Assembly: GCA_041397645.1 (NCBI GenBank)
Contig: JAWKWE010000005.1
Coordinates: 62,001 to 126,000, forward strand
Direction of reading: 5' to 3'
Origin: Hyphomicrobiaceae bacterium
GTDB taxonomy: Bacteria > Pseudomonadota > Alphaproteobacteria > Rhizobiales > Hyphomicrobiaceae
Length of the DNA: 64,000 nt
Of the stretch, positions 17,151-26,218 are shown piece by piece. Below the pieces are notes generated by a model. It was not told the DNA's origin. It was given only the letters and a program-made list of their open reading frames with translations, and searched no databases. The first letter of the stretch is position 1; every line of letters begins with the position of its first letter. Position numbers and translations under genes: made by a program.

Positions 17151-18371
17151 ATGAGGGTTGGACTTTCTTCAATGATGGTATCGCGCCTCATCGTGAGGCT
17201 TGAGGGCGGACTCGTCCTGACTGCAGATACGTATCGCCGCGCCACCAACGAGGCGTTGGCCGAGGCTGGCTTTGCGCACGTCATCGGAGAAGAAGCGTTT
17301 GCGCGTGCGTTCGGACATGACGTCACCAAGGAGCGCTTTCTCAAATACGCAACCTCGCGCCTCTATCCGCGCAAGCAAACGGCGGATTTGCGTACGCTTT
17401 TCGAGGTGACGCATAAGCATTTGCGCCAGATCGCATGCGACATACTGGAAGCCGAGCGGCTTACAACGACGCCCGGCGCCATTGAGCTGATCGAAGCGGT
17501 CAGCAGGCAGGGCGGAGAAATTGTCGTTTTGACGCGATTACCCGTCGCACTTGCGCGTAAGGTATTGCAAACCGCTACGGGAAAAGAAGTCGCCGAACAC
17601 TGCGCGCGTCTCATTAGAGAGGACACGAGCGGTCCCGTTGCCGCCATGATGGAAGCCGTATCAGGGGCCGATGGCCGCATCCTGGTGATAGACACCTGCG
17701 CCGAAGGGCTTGCCGCGGCTCAGGCCGTTGGCGTGCCCGCTATCGCCGTGCTTGGCCACAGCGAACTCGACAATGGAATTTTTGGAGCGCGCACCGTTGT
17801 CGACAGCCTGTTGGAAATAGCTGACGAAGCACCACAGGATCAGCCGGGACTTGAACAGAACCAGAAGTTACTTGCGGGAATTGAAGCCCTCTTCATTCAC
17901 GATGCCGTTTGGAGCGCCAAGAAGCGTAACGCCGGGATGAAAGTCATCGACATTCTAAAAGAGAAGGGCGATGTCGTGAAGTCGGTCAACCCGACCGATA
18001 CTGTGCAGTTTCTGTCGCGCAGGCTATTCCAAGAGAAGGTCGGCGCGATGGTGGTGATCTCGCACACGGGCGCGGTGGAGGGTATTGTCTCCGAACGCGA
18101 TTTTACCCGCGGCCTTGCCGAGTACGGACCAAGCCTGCTCGCCATGCCTGTGTCCAATATCATGACCAGGGCGGTGATTAGCTGCGCGCCGCAGGACACC
18201 CTCCAGACGGTTGCCCAGATCATGACAAGGCGGCGTATCCGTCATCTGCCTGTATCCGATGGCGTCAAGCTCATCGGACTCATCAGCATCGGCGACGTTC
18301 TGAACCACCGCCTCGAAGAGGTGCAGCGAGAGGCTAACGTGTTGCGCGACAATACGATCGAGATCCGCTAA
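17151..18371 (+). CDS. Degenerate HAD phosphatase domain fused to CBS pair
   Basis: 406 aa. Residues about 10-225 follow the beta-phosphoglucomutase-type HAD fold: helical cap after LVLTADTYRRATNEALAEAGF, motif II in IVVLTRLP, and a motif IV region (ILVIDTCAEGLAAAQAVGVPAI) resembling the usual GDS..GI.AA..AGM. Motif I, normally DxDG, reads RLEGGLV, so both catalytic Asp are gone and phosphatase activity is unlikely. Residues about 265-400 form two CBS repeats (VKSVNPTDTVQFLSRRLFQ, VISCAPQDTLQTVAQIMTRRRIRHLPV, GLISIGDVLNHRL), which usually bind adenosine nucleotides. It could be a nucleotide-responsive binding protein. The next gene downstream is an NDUFS4-like protein. An in-frame ATG pair at 17172/17175 is an alternative start. 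Confidence 0.85.
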   Translation: MRVGLSSMMVSRLIVRLEGGLVLTADTYRRATNEALAEAGFAHVIGEEAFARAFGHDVTKERFLKYATSRLYPRKQTADLRTLFEVTHKHLRQIACDILEAERLTTTPGAIELIEAVSRQGGEIVVLTRLPVALARKVLQTATGKEVAEHCARLIREDTSGPVAAMMEAVSGADGRILVIDTCAEGLAAAQAVGVPAIAVLGHSELDNGIFGARTVVDSLLEIADEAPQDQPGLEQNQKLLAGIEALFIHDAVWSAKKRNAGMKVIDILKEKGDVVKSVNPTDTVQFLSRRLFQEKVGAMVVISHTGAVEGIVSERDFTRGLAEYGPSLLAMPVSNIMTRAVISCAPQDTLQTVAQIMTRRRIRHLPVSDGVKLIGLISIGDVLNHRLEEVQREANVLRDNTIEIR

Positions 18372-18511
18372 CGACCGTCCATATGCACTTGGAGCCAGGA
18401 AAATAGGCGCGCCGCCGCGCGCCATTGACAGGACATGCCGACACCTCATACCCAAGGGAAGCTGGCGCTCGTTGCGAGCGCAGAACGGGCGGACGTGGTT
18501 TTGAGGCACTC

Positions 18512-18820
18512 ATGACAAAAGTACGCATCTACAAGCCGGCCAAGTCAGCAATGCAGTCAGGCCAGGCGAACACCGAGTTCTGGCATCTGGAATTTGAGCC
18601 CGAGGACAAGCGCACGCCTGATCCGCTCATGGGCTGGTCGGGATCGGGCGATACGCGCGCGCAGGTGAAGCTCACCTTCGATAGCAAGGAAGAGGCGATT
18701 GCCTACGCCACCCACAATGGCTTGGCCTATACGGTGGTCGAGCCAAATCCACGCGCGTTTGTAAAAAAATCCTACGGCGACAACTTCAAGTTCGGCCGCA
18801 TCGGAAGCTGGACGCACTAA
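18512..18820 (+). CDS. ETC complex I subunit-like protein (NDUFS4 family)
   Basis: 102 aa from the ATG at 18512; TTGAGG precedes it and the family start (MTKVRIYKPAKSAMQSG) then matches. Conserved blocks are clear: WHLEFEP, DPLMGWSGSGDT, LTFDSKEEAIAYA and the closing YGDNFKFGRIGSWTH. Alphaproteobacteria and mitochondria share this small accessory subunit on the matrix/cytoplasmic arm of NADH:ubiquinone oxidoreductase. It is normally encoded away from the nuo operon, as here. The long in-frame extension to 18425 is rejected. Confidence 0.93.
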   Translation: MTKVRIYKPAKSAMQSGQANTEFWHLEFEPEDKRTPDPLMGWSGSGDTRAQVKLTFDSKEEAIAYATHNGLAYTVVEPNPRAFVKKSYGDNFKFGRIGSWTH

Positions 18821-18885
18821 CGCCGCGTCACTGTCGGCCTGGCAGTTCTCCTTGAAACCGTCGATGTGAAAGATATCTATCGTTC

Positions 18886-19542
18886 ATGCCTTCCCGATCT
18901 CTCAATCGCATTCTGTGGGGCATTGCCCTGTTGGCGATCGTGTTTTTCGGGTTTAAAGCGCGTGACACGCTGGATGCTATTTTCATCGGTGTCGGCACGT
19001 TGGATGTGCGCGCGGATCCCAGCGAGGACACCGTATATTTGACGTGGCGCGGTCGGATCGCGGCGCCGATGGAGGCGCGCCTCAGGGAGGCGTTTGCACG
19101 CTACAATTCTGCGCGCACATTTGTTTTGGCGCTCGCATCGCCGGGTGGCTCCATCGATCAGGGCGCACGTGTCGTTGCGCTCTTGCGCCAGATCCGCGAG
19201 ACGCATCAGCTTGAGACCGTTGTCGAAGCAGGCAAGCCATGCGCGTCCATGTGCGTTCCGGTTTATTTGCAAGGCACGCGGCGCACGGCTGCGGCCAGCG
19301 CACGATTCATGTTCCACGAAGTCAGCTTCAGGGAGGAGGTCTCAAATGACGAGGTCAACGTCCCGGAGTCTGCAAAGAGTTCCGAGACGGATCGGCTGTT
19401 CGCCAGGTTTTTCGTGCCGGCCGGTGTTTCTCAGACGTGGATTGACAAAGTGCGTGCCGAGATGACGGGCGGAAATGATATCTGGCTGACGGGCCGCGAA
19501 CTGGTCGATCAGAATTCCGGCGTGGTGCAGAGCGTATTTTAG
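18886..19542 (+). CDS. Membrane-anchored ClpP/crotonase-fold protein
   Basis: 218 aa. A short basic start and one membrane helix (ILWGIALLAIVFFGF) anchor the protein, with the domain in the periplasm. The domain resembles ClpP-like serine proteases: ALASPGGSIDQGARV corresponds to the oxyanion and first helix, CASMC to the catalytic Ser loop (ASM), and FMFHE to the catalytic His. Two Cys flank the Ser. Similar periplasmic ClpP-like proteins are common in Rhizobiales, but I know no proven substrate. A strong terminator follows directly. Whether it is an active protease cannot be told here. Confidence 0.78.
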   Translation: MPSRSLNRILWGIALLAIVFFGFKARDTLDAIFIGVGTLDVRADPSEDTVYLTWRGRIAAPMEARLREAFARYNSARTFVLALASPGGSIDQGARVVALLRQIRETHQLETVVEAGKPCASMCVPVYLQGTRRTAAASARFMFHEVSFREEVSNDEVNVPESAKSSETDRLFARFFVPAGVSQTWIDKVRAEMTGGNDIWLTGRELVDQNSGVVQSVF

Positions 19543-19555
19543 GATTCCAAAAGAA

Positions 19556-19583
19556 AAGGAGGATGGCAGTCTCCATCCTCCTT
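19556..19583 (+). terminator. Terminator after ClpP-like gene
   Basis: An 11-bp perfect stem AAGGAGGATGG / CCATCCTCCTT with a 6-nt loop, 14 bases after the stop and followed by CTCGCTTTTCG. Confidence 0.8.
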
Positions 19584-19621
19584 CTCGCTTTTCGCTAATT
19601 GCTTGCCAGACAGGGCGTTGC

Positions 19622-21271
19622 TTATCCAAACAGCGCCGCCGCCTTACCGAGCGTGTTCCACACGCCCCAAAGGAACGGAATGCCGACGCAGAGCCAGGCG
19701 ATCAAGACTGGTATGGAGAAACCTCCAAAGCCGATCCCGTGCGAACCCGCAGGTGCCATGTGAGAGGTCTTTTCGGCTTGCAGTTTGGCCACTTCTTCCT
19801 CCGACATCATCCACTTTTCAGACACAGGCCGGATGAGCGCATTGGCGATGAAACCGATGAGCAGAAAGCCGCACAGAATGTACATCGTGCGGTCATAGAC
19901 CTGCGCGCGCGGGATACCGGCCGCGATCTGAGCATCGCGGATGTAGCCGATGACGAGAGGACCAAGCACGCCTGCAGTCGACCAAGCCGTTAGCAGACGG
20001 CCATGGATGGCGCCGACGAATTGCGTGCCGAACATATCGGCCAGATACGCCGGAACGGTTGCGAAGCCACCGCCATACATCGTCAAGATGATGCAGAAGG
20101 CTGCAACGAACAGAGCGATAGACCCAATGTGCGCCAGCGTTGGCGCAATACCATAGAGCGCGATGCCCAGCACGAAGAAGCAGAAGTAAGTCATCTTGCG
20201 TCCGATGTGGTCGGACAGCGAGGCCCACAGGAAGCGACCGCCTGAGTTGAACAGTGACAGCAGGCTTACGAAGCCGCCGGCGATGCCCGCGATTGCGGTG
20301 CGCTGCATATCGTCAAGCGCGGAGAACTTGATATCGGGGAGGCCAATCAGGCGTCCGGCAAAGATTTCCTGCAGCATGGGTGATGCCATCGCGAGGACAC
20401 CAATGCCTGCCGACACGTTCATGCAAAGCACGATCCAGATCAGCCAGAATTGCGGGGTCTTGTGAGCGTCGTCGAGATGAACGTTGCCCGTGGTGATCAT
20501 GGCATGGGCTTTGTCGTGCGGAGGCTCCCAACCATCGGGCTTCCAGTTGTCCGGAGGAACGCGGTAGCCGAAGGCGCCTCCCAACATGAAGACGATGTAG
20601 ATGATGCCGATTACGGCCATGGCCTGCCAGACGCCGACCGAGGTGTCGCTCTTGAAATGGTTCATGAGCAGGATGGCCAGCGGCGAACCAATCATCGCGC
20701 CGCCGCCAAAGCCCATGATGGCCATGCCGGTCGCCATACCGCGTCGGTCGGGAAACCATTTGATGAGGGTCGAGACCGGAGAAATGTAGCCCAATCCGAG
20801 GCCAATGCCGCCAATGATGCCAAGGCCAAGCCACAGCAGCCAAAGTTGGTGGATCTGCACCGCGAGAGCCGAAAGGATGAAGCCGCCGCCCCAGCACAGC
20901 GCCGCGACAACACCGGCCTTTCGCGGGCCAGCGCGCTCAAGCCAGCCACCGAACATCGCCGCCGAAAGACCCAGGAAGACAATACCTAAAGTGAAAGTTA
21001 CGAGAAGGTCGCTAACCCGCCAATCGCAGGTGGTTGTCGTGAGTGCCTCGATCATCGTCATGTCCGGGCACGCGATCGGCTTGCTCACTCCGAGCGCCTG
21101 GGAAAGCGGCAGCCAGAAGACGCTCAAGCCGTAGCTCATGCCAATACACAGGTGGATCGCAAGCGCCGCCGGCGGAACCAACCAGCGATTGAAGCCGGCT
21201 TTCGCGATAATGCGTTCCCGGTCGAGTATGCCTGGCGATGATGCGTCGACTGCCGGATTTGCGGCGCCCAT
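19622..21271 (-). CDS. OFA-family MFS transporter
   Basis: 549 aa from the ATG at 21271 (MGAANPAVDAS), with GGGGGAG upstream; the longer frame to 21385 has no such support. About twelve membrane helices are visible, with the MFS loop motif after helix 2 (GGWLERAGPRKAGV) and its second copy (LSDHIGRKMTYF). Several features point to the oxalate/formate antiporter family: an early periplasmic insert with two Cys (SKPIACPDMTMIEALTTTTCDWRVSD), RRGMATGMAIMGFGGGAMIGSP, and MYGGGFATVPAYLADMFGTQFVGAIHGRLLTAWS. The C-terminus adds an extra hydrophobic segment. Substrates of relatives are small organic acids such as oxalate, formate, lactate and pyruvate; here it is unknown. Confidence 0.9.
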   Translation of the reverse strand: MGAANPAVDASSPGILDRERIIAKAGFNRWLVPPAALAIHLCIGMSYGLSVFWLPLSQALGVSKPIACPDMTMIEALTTTTCDWRVSDLLVTFTLGIVFLGLSAAMFGGWLERAGPRKAGVVAALCWGGGFILSALAVQIHQLWLLWLGLGIIGGIGLGLGYISPVSTLIKWFPDRRGMATGMAIMGFGGGAMIGSPLAILLMNHFKSDTSVGVWQAMAVIGIIYIVFMLGGAFGYRVPPDNWKPDGWEPPHDKAHAMITTGNVHLDDAHKTPQFWLIWIVLCMNVSAGIGVLAMASPMLQEIFAGRLIGLPDIKFSALDDMQRTAIAGIAGGFVSLLSLFNSGGRFLWASLSDHIGRKMTYFCFFVLGIALYGIAPTLAHIGSIALFVAAFCIILTMYGGGFATVPAYLADMFGTQFVGAIHGRLLTAWSTAGVLGPLVIGYIRDAQIAAGIPRAQVYDRTMYILCGFLLIGFIANALIRPVSEKWMMSEEEVAKLQAEKTSHMAPAGSHGIGFGGFSIPVLIAWLCVGIPFLWGVWNTLGKAAALFG

Positions 21272-21658
21272 GAGAGTCTCCCCCTGAGTTCTCGTTCTGC
21301 GGTGAATTCTCGTTTTCAGTTGGAGCAGTTGGACTTTCGTCCAACGCTCAAAGTTCATTTGCCATGCCCCGGCCGTGACAATCAATCAAGGAAAAGGAAA
21401 AAAATGCACGTTGAGCTGCAGAGACTTCGCCGCGCTGCAAAATATTAGCCGCGTAGTTTAGACTGCGGTGCGAAGCTTCAGACCACATGTAGATCGGTTA
21501 GACAGTTTTGCGCGCCGCAACATTACGGCGTTTGCTATATTGGCGGTTTGTCGTGGCGAGAGCCGCGGGAGTGACTGCCAGTTCAGCGCGATCTGAGTTG
21601 TGCTGGCGTTGCGCGAGCATAACGTTTGCACAAGGGATTCGCGATCGAAGGTAGGTCG

Positions 21659-22348
21659 ATGACCGGTAGGCAGAAAGAGCGCGAGCGCATGGTGCGGATA
21701 CAGATCGCGGGGCGCGGTGTGACGGACGCGCGCGTGCTGTCAGCCATGCGATCGGTTGAGCGGGGAAACTTTGTGCCGGCCCATGAGGCCGACCTCGCTT
21801 ATGCAGACCGTCCATTGCCGATCGGTGCGGGCCAGACGATCTCGCAGCCCTATGTCGTCGCCTTGATGGTCGAGGTCATGCAACTTGAAGGCGGCGAGAA
21901 GGTGCTTGAGGTCGGTGCGGGCTCGGGATACGCGGCGGCTGTTCTTTCGCGCATCGCGCATGAGGTCTTCGCCATCGAACGTATCGAGTCATTAGCGGCG
22001 ATGGCGAAGGCCAACCTTGCTCGCGGCGGATATGGCAATGTCCACGTCAGACATTCCGATGGTACGAGAGGCTGGCCTGAGGAGGCTCCCTTCGATGCCA
22101 TTCTGGTTTCAGCTGGGGCGCCTGCTCTGCCGGATGCGCTCAAGGGACAACTTACAATCGGTGGACGCCTGGTCATCCCCGTTGGAGATGAACCGCACCG
22201 GCAGACGCTCATCCGGCTGACGCGCACTGGACCCGAGGCGTACTTGCAGGAGAACCTAGGCGAAGTGCGATTTGTGCCGCTGATCGGTGCGCAGGGCTGG
22301 AGCGATGCCGCCGAGAACCCGCCCGATAAAGCAAACGAGGGAGACTGA
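21659..22348 (+). CDS. pcm: Protein-L-isoaspartate O-methyltransferase
   Basis: 229 aa. The ATG at 21659 is preferred to a TTG 33 bases upstream. Family motifs are clear: FVPAHEADLAYADRPLPIGAGQTISQP near the start, and the SAM site VLEVGAGSGYAAAVLSRI. The enzyme methylates isoaspartyl residues so damaged proteins can be repaired, using SAM, in the cytoplasm. In the family's third motif (usually GDG) the sequence reads SDGTRGWPEEAPFDAILVSAGAP, which fits. It stands alone, 146 bases upstream of tRNA-Arg. No surE or rpoS-like neighbour is present. Confidence 0.94.
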   Translation: MTGRQKERERMVRIQIAGRGVTDARVLSAMRSVERGNFVPAHEADLAYADRPLPIGAGQTISQPYVVALMVEVMQLEGGEKVLEVGAGSGYAAAVLSRIAHEVFAIERIESLAAMAKANLARGGYGNVHVRHSDGTRGWPEEAPFDAILVSAGAPALPDALKGQLTIGGRLVIPVGDEPHRQTLIRLTRTGPEAYLQENLGEVRFVPLIGAQGWSDAAENPPDKANEGD

Positions 22349-22494
22349 GGCGCGCCGGGCTGACCGATCAGATTGCGATCGTGCGCCACAAGCGGCAATA
22401 TATTTGCATTATTTCAAGGTTCTGTGGGCGATCCACGGTGACGGGCCCGGCGGCTTTGACGGGCACGCGCAAACCGTGTAGCCAACCCTGGCAA

Positions 22495-22571
22495 GCGCCC
22501 GTAGCTCAGCTGGATAGAGCACTCGCCTTCTAAGCGAGTGGTCGCAGGTTCGAATCCTGCCGGGCGCGCCA
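22495..22571 (+). tRNA. tRNA-Arg (anticodon TCT)
   Basis: A complete cloverleaf: acceptor GCGCCCG pairs with CGGGCGC, D arm AGCTCAGCTGGATAGAGC, anticodon stem CTCGC/GCGAG with loop CTTCTAA (anticodon TCT), T arm GCAGG-TTCGAAT-CCTGC, and an encoded CCA end. Reads AGA codons. Confidence 0.97.
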
Positions 22572-22661
22572 GTCTTCCTCGCCTGTTACACGAAGAACTT
22601 CTCGGCGCACACACTGCAGAGGTGCCTTTGAAATTCGCTTTCCGTTGTGAGCGGTGGTTCT

Positions 22662-22898
22662 TTATCGGAGTAGGATATCCCGTCGGGGGTTGCTCTGTAG
22701 GTAGCGATGGTCTGGTCGTTGAACATTGACTAGCAGCTGATTGCCATCGAGTGACGAGTTCAGCAAACTTAGGTAGGCCGAGCTGTGGTGTGCGCTGTCC
22801 AGCGCCGTATGAGCCGCGAAAATCCAACTTTCGTGAAATTCCTTCTGAGCACGTCGGCTCTCGATCGCGAGACTAATCCCTTCTGAAAGCCAGCTCAT
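22662..22898 (-). CDS. Unknown 78-residue protein next to tRNA-Arg
   Basis: TTAGGAGG stands 5 bases before an ATG opening a 78-codon frame (MSWLSEGISLAIESRR...). The first 60 residues look helical and rich in Ser, His and Ala (FHESWIFAAHTALDSAHHSS); the last 15 look less protein-like. It begins 35 bases after the end of the metallo-beta-lactamase-fold fragment on the same strand, so both may be leftovers of one inserted unit. The C-terminus may have been lost. No family is recognised. Confidence 0.4.
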   Translation of the reverse strand: MSWLSEGISLAIESRRAQKEFHESWIFAAHTALDSAHHSSAYLSLLNSSLDGNQLLVNVQRPDHRYLQSNPRRDILLR

Positions 22899-22933
22899 TG
22901 CGCCTCCTAAGTTTTCCTTGCCGTGGCGCCACG

Positions 22934-23329
22934 TCAGATAACGCAGCCCCAGCAGTATGCATCATGCCGGGGCGAGTAGAACGAGTCGCTATTGTTTGCG
23001 GCAGCAAACTCCCGATCCTGTACGTATACCCAGGGGCGATCCTCGCTCATGTCGACTACGACATTCCCGGCTTGCTTGTTCGTGATTTTGGCGAGACTGC
23101 GATTGCTCCAAGCGTCGTATGCGAGGTGCTCGGAGGGTGCGCAGCCGAACAGCGTGAGCTTGGGGCGAAGGATCCTGAGGTACTCTCTGTCTCCGCCCGA
23201 GTCGCGGCCGTGGTGCGGTGCGATCAATAATTTCGACACGTCAGCGAGGGCAATGTCCACAATCCAGCTTCGCCATCGCGCTAATTGCGAAAAGTCGCGA
23301 GAGGTACAAGGGTAAAGGCTGCGGCAGCC
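22934..23329 (-). pseudogene. Fragment of a metallo-beta-lactamase-fold hydrolase
   Basis: The open frame (no ATG at its beginning; a stop codon at 23330) contains a C-terminal piece of an MBL-fold enzyme of the ComEC-like type. The sign is VSKLLIAPHHGRDSGG, where the PHHGR motif supplies the second-shell metal His, followed by LRPKLTLFGCAPSEH and a last strand VVDMSEDRPWVY. The N-terminal half with the HxHxDH metal site is missing; upstream of TSRDFSQLARWRSWIVD the frame is closed. The gene therefore cannot make a working hydrolase unless a start within the fragment gives another function. It lies 360 bases from tRNA-Arg, a usual insertion site for genomic islands. Confidence 0.55.
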
Positions 23330-23487
23330 CTACAAATCAATTTTACTGACATCGGAATAATCTCCAAGCTCAATTCTGTGGCTGCCGTCTAACAGCGCGC
23401 CGTTTTATGGCTTGTAATTACTCATTCCAGGCCCAGTGAACAAGCATGGTCGCAAGTGTTGTCCGGACGATTTCGATCGAGAGTAAG

Positions 23488-24486
23488 CTATTGCGCCGCT
23501 TCTTGCGGCTGAAGCACGAGAGCCCCGGAGACTTTGCCGGAACGCAAGCGATCGAGGGCGATGTTTGCTTGCTCCAGCGGCATCGCTTCGACGTGCATCT
23601 TGATCGGAGTATGGGCCGCGATATTCAGGAAGTCGATTGCGTCCTGCCGCGTCAGGTTGGCGACCGACTGCACGCGCCGTTCGCCCCACAGAATGGAATA
23701 GGGCATTGCCGGAATTTCGCTCATGTGAATCCCGCCCAGCACGACGGTCCCACCCTTTTCGGTTGCTCTTAGCGCAAGCGGCACAAGGTGACCGACTGCG
23801 GCGAAGATGATCGCGGCTTCGAGCGGCTCCGGCGGCATCTCGTCCGAGCCGCCGGCCCAACGCACGCCAAGGGCGCGCGCGAATGCTTGCGCCGTCAGAT
23901 CTCCAGGGCGCGTGAAAGCGTAGATCTCTCGTCCCTGATGAATGGCAACCTGGGCGATGATGTGGGCGGCGGCCCCGAAGCCGTAAATCCCGATTCGTTT
24001 CGCTTCGCCTGCGAACTTGAGCGAGCGATAGCCGATGAGACCCGCGCACAACAGCGGTGCGGCTTCGATATCTGACAACGGTGTCGTGAGCGGAAAACAA
24101 TATCGCGCGTCCGCGATTGTATATTGCGCATAGCCGCCATCGAGCGTGTAGCCGGTAAACTGGGCGTGGTCGCAAAGGTTCTCGCGATGGCTCATGCAGA
24201 AGTGGCAGCTTCGACAGGTGCTGCCAAGCCAGGGAATTCCGACACGTTGCCCCTTCGAAGGGCTATCGACGCCTGGTCCTAATCCTTCCACGTAACCGAC
24301 GATCTCGTGTCCTGGTATTACGGGGAGCTTCGGATTTTCGAGTTCGCCGTCAATAAGATGGAGGTCGGTCCGGCAGACCCCGCATGCGGAGACCTTTACT
24401 AGAACTTGTCCCTCTTGTGGTACGGGACGGGGCTGGTTGAGAAGCTGCAGCGGTAGGCCGGGCCGTTCGAATACCATTGCTATCAT
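23488..24486 (-). CDS. Zinc-dependent alcohol dehydrogenase (MDR)
   Basis: 332 aa from the ATG at 24486 (MIAMVFERPG, the usual MDR start, with AAGGG upstream); a TTG 36 bases earlier is rejected. Catalytic zinc ligands C38 (SACGVCRTD) and H60-E61 (PGHE) are present, as are the four structural zinc Cys at 91, 94, 97 and 105. The Rossmann motif is GIYGFGAAAH, a variant of GxGxxG. It belongs to the zinc-binding alcohol dehydrogenase group that has the SMSHRENLC-type segment. It interconverts alcohols and aldehydes with NAD(P). No pathway partner is adjacent. Confidence 0.92.
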   Translation of the reverse strand: MIAMVFERPGLPLQLLNQPRPVPQEGQVLVKVSACGVCRTDLHLIDGELENPKLPVIPGHEIVGYVEGLGPGVDSPSKGQRVGIPWLGSTCRSCHFCMSHRENLCDHAQFTGYTLDGGYAQYTIADARYCFPLTTPLSDIEAAPLLCAGLIGYRSLKFAGEAKRIGIYGFGAAAHIIAQVAIHQGREIYAFTRPGDLTAQAFARALGVRWAGGSDEMPPEPLEAAIIFAAVGHLVPLALRATEKGGTVVLGGIHMSEIPAMPYSILWGERRVQSVANLTRQDAIDFLNIAAHTPIKMHVEAMPLEQANIALDRLRSGKVSGALVLQPQEAAQ

Positions 24487-24679
24487 GCGCGACCCTTGAC
24501 TTGAGAGTTTGAGCCCGGACAATTCCAGTAGCTATTTGTAAGCCCGTTCACGTTGATCTGAAAACCGGCATAGGATGCTTGGTGAGGACCACAATTTAGC
24601 TTGGGTCGATGGGGCTCTTGCGCGGTCTGCAAGGCTTATGTGATCCTGGGTATTGTTTGTATTGATTGCCTGAGACCGC

Positions 24680-25561
24680 ATGGTTTGGTTGCCAAAAGAG
24701 GTCTGGTCGGGTCGCAAGCTTGACGGCTTTGCGCCGGGTTTTGCCGCCGACGCGGCGCTCCGTCTTTTTTGTACGCCGATCCTTTCGCAGTGGCGTCATC
24801 CCGATCAACGCGTGCTTGCCGAGCGCGCACGCTATTATCTGCGCAATGCCATTTCGAAACGCGTCGCGACGCCTGTCGGTGACGTCGCGACATATCGATT
24901 GAACCCGGACGGAGAGTCGCGGGGCAGCATCCTGCTCGTGCATGGCTGGACGAGCGAAGCCTCTTTCATGACCGCGCTTGCCGAAGCGATCCGCAGAGCA
25001 GGCTTCACAGCTCTTCTTGTCGACCTTCCCGCGCACGGACTGAGCGCGGGACGGAACACTAATTTGATGCAATGCGCAGCCTCGATCGTCGCGATTGGTG
25101 ATGCGCTCGGACCGTTCGACGCGATCGTGTCGCATTCATTCGGCAGCATGACAGCACTCGTAGCTTTGGAAGGTGCGCCGCCGATGCCAGGGGTCTTGAA
25201 GCGTATCAAGGGGCTCGTTCTGATCGCAAGCCCCGACAAACTGAGCGACATCACGCGCAGTTTTGCGGACCATTGGCGGCTGTCGGCAACGGGGCTGCGC
25301 GGTCTGGAACAGCGGCTTGAACGTATAGGCCGTCGGCCGATTAGCCGTTTTGCGGTGTCGCGGCTTTTGACGGTCTGCGATCTGCCGGTGCTGCTCGTCC
25401 ACGCGCGCGACGACGCGGATGTGCCGTTCAGCACGTCTGAGAATATCGCTTCGCAGTATGCGCGAGCGGAATTGGCGCCCTACGACGGGCTGGGTCATCG
25501 CAACGTGTTGTTTGCCTCGCAGGTCGCTCGAAGAGTGGTGGCTTATCTGCGCAATCTCTAG
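24680..25561 (+). CDS. Alpha/beta hydrolase
   Basis: 293 aa. After about 75 residues of helical N-terminus, the fold begins with ILLVHGWTSEA (oxyanion HGW). The catalytic triad is in order: Ser in SHSFGSM, Asp in VHARDDADVPF and His in GLGHRNVLF. It has a cap region between LIASPDKLSD and RFAVSRLL. It is divergent from the alcohol dehydrogenase and 59 bases upstream of an exported protein gene. Substrates cannot be predicted; esterase or thioesterase activity is likely. Confidence 0.86.
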   Translation: MVWLPKEVWSGRKLDGFAPGFAADAALRLFCTPILSQWRHPDQRVLAERARYYLRNAISKRVATPVGDVATYRLNPDGESRGSILLVHGWTSEASFMTALAEAIRRAGFTALLVDLPAHGLSAGRNTNLMQCAASIVAIGDALGPFDAIVSHSFGSMTALVALEGAPPMPGVLKRIKGLVLIASPDKLSDITRSFADHWRLSATGLRGLEQRLERIGRRPISRFAVSRLLTVCDLPVLLVHARDDADVPFSTSENIASQYARAELAPYDGLGHRNVLFASQVARRVVAYLRNL

Positions 25562-25620
25562 GAGGGCTGTTGTTCGCCAGATCGCAAGGGTGGCTGCTGG
25601 ATCGTGTTGGAGGATGAGGG

Positions 25621-26160
25621 ATGCGAAAAGCGATGCTTGCCTGTGTGTCGCTCGCGTTGGCGCTCGTGGTGCCGATACTGGCGGTGGCTCAGGTTGAACC
25701 GACCAAAGGCTCCCAGGCCCCCAGGTTATCGGTCGAAACACGCCGTTCGGATACAAGCATAACTCTAAGCCAAGTGGGATCGGCCGTTCTTGTCGACATC
25801 AAATGCCCGTCAGGCATCGACCGAGGCACGCTCACGCGCAGGGAAGCGCACTGGCCGGAGGAGATCCGTGTGCGGCTTCATCTGTCTGGGCTTGAGTCCT
25901 TCAGCGTAGGTAATGGCTTGATGGAGATGAATTGGTTTGTCTCCAACAGTGCCGAGCATCGGACGACGCAGTCGGTCAAAACAAAAGATGGCACGACGAA
26001 ATTGAAATCCGGCGATCGGCAATGGTCGCAGGTGATGGTCAAACAGAGGTCTGAAAAAGGATCTGCTGCGGTAGACTACCTCGACATCGTGCTGCCGAAG
26101 ACGCTTGTTGAAACAAATCCCGAGAGCCTGTCGCTCGCGTGGGTCGATTTCTACCGCTGA
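25621..26160 (+). CDS. Exported protein of unknown function
   Basis: 179 aa. GGAGGATGAGGG precedes the ATG. The signal peptide is clear (MRKAMLACVSLALALVVPILAVAQ, cleavage near AVA-Q). The mature protein looks like an all-beta domain (SITLSQVGSAVLVDIKCPSGI, EIRVRLHLSGLESFSVGNGLMEMNW) with a single Cys. No family is recognised. Probably co-transcribed with the alpha/beta hydrolase 59 bases upstream. Confidence 0.72.
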   Translation: MRKAMLACVSLALALVVPILAVAQVEPTKGSQAPRLSVETRRSDTSITLSQVGSAVLVDIKCPSGIDRGTLTRREAHWPEEIRVRLHLSGLESFSVGNGLMEMNWFVSNSAEHRTTQSVKTKDGTTKLKSGDRQWSQVMVKQRSEKGSAAVDYLDIVLPKTLVETNPESLSLAWVDFYR

Positions 26161-26218
26161 AGGAAGAGCGGATAGCTGCGCAACTTCCGCAGCCATCCGC
26201 AAAATTCAAAGTAGAGCC

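Noticed and set aside
22414..22827. 137-codon minus-strand frame crossing the tRNA-Arg gene
   Set aside because: It runs through the antisense of a perfect tRNA and has no start signals.
23405..24175. 256-codon minus-strand frame overlapping the alcohol dehydrogenase gene
   Set aside because: Arg-rich out-of-frame shadow; the true frame has all zinc ligands.
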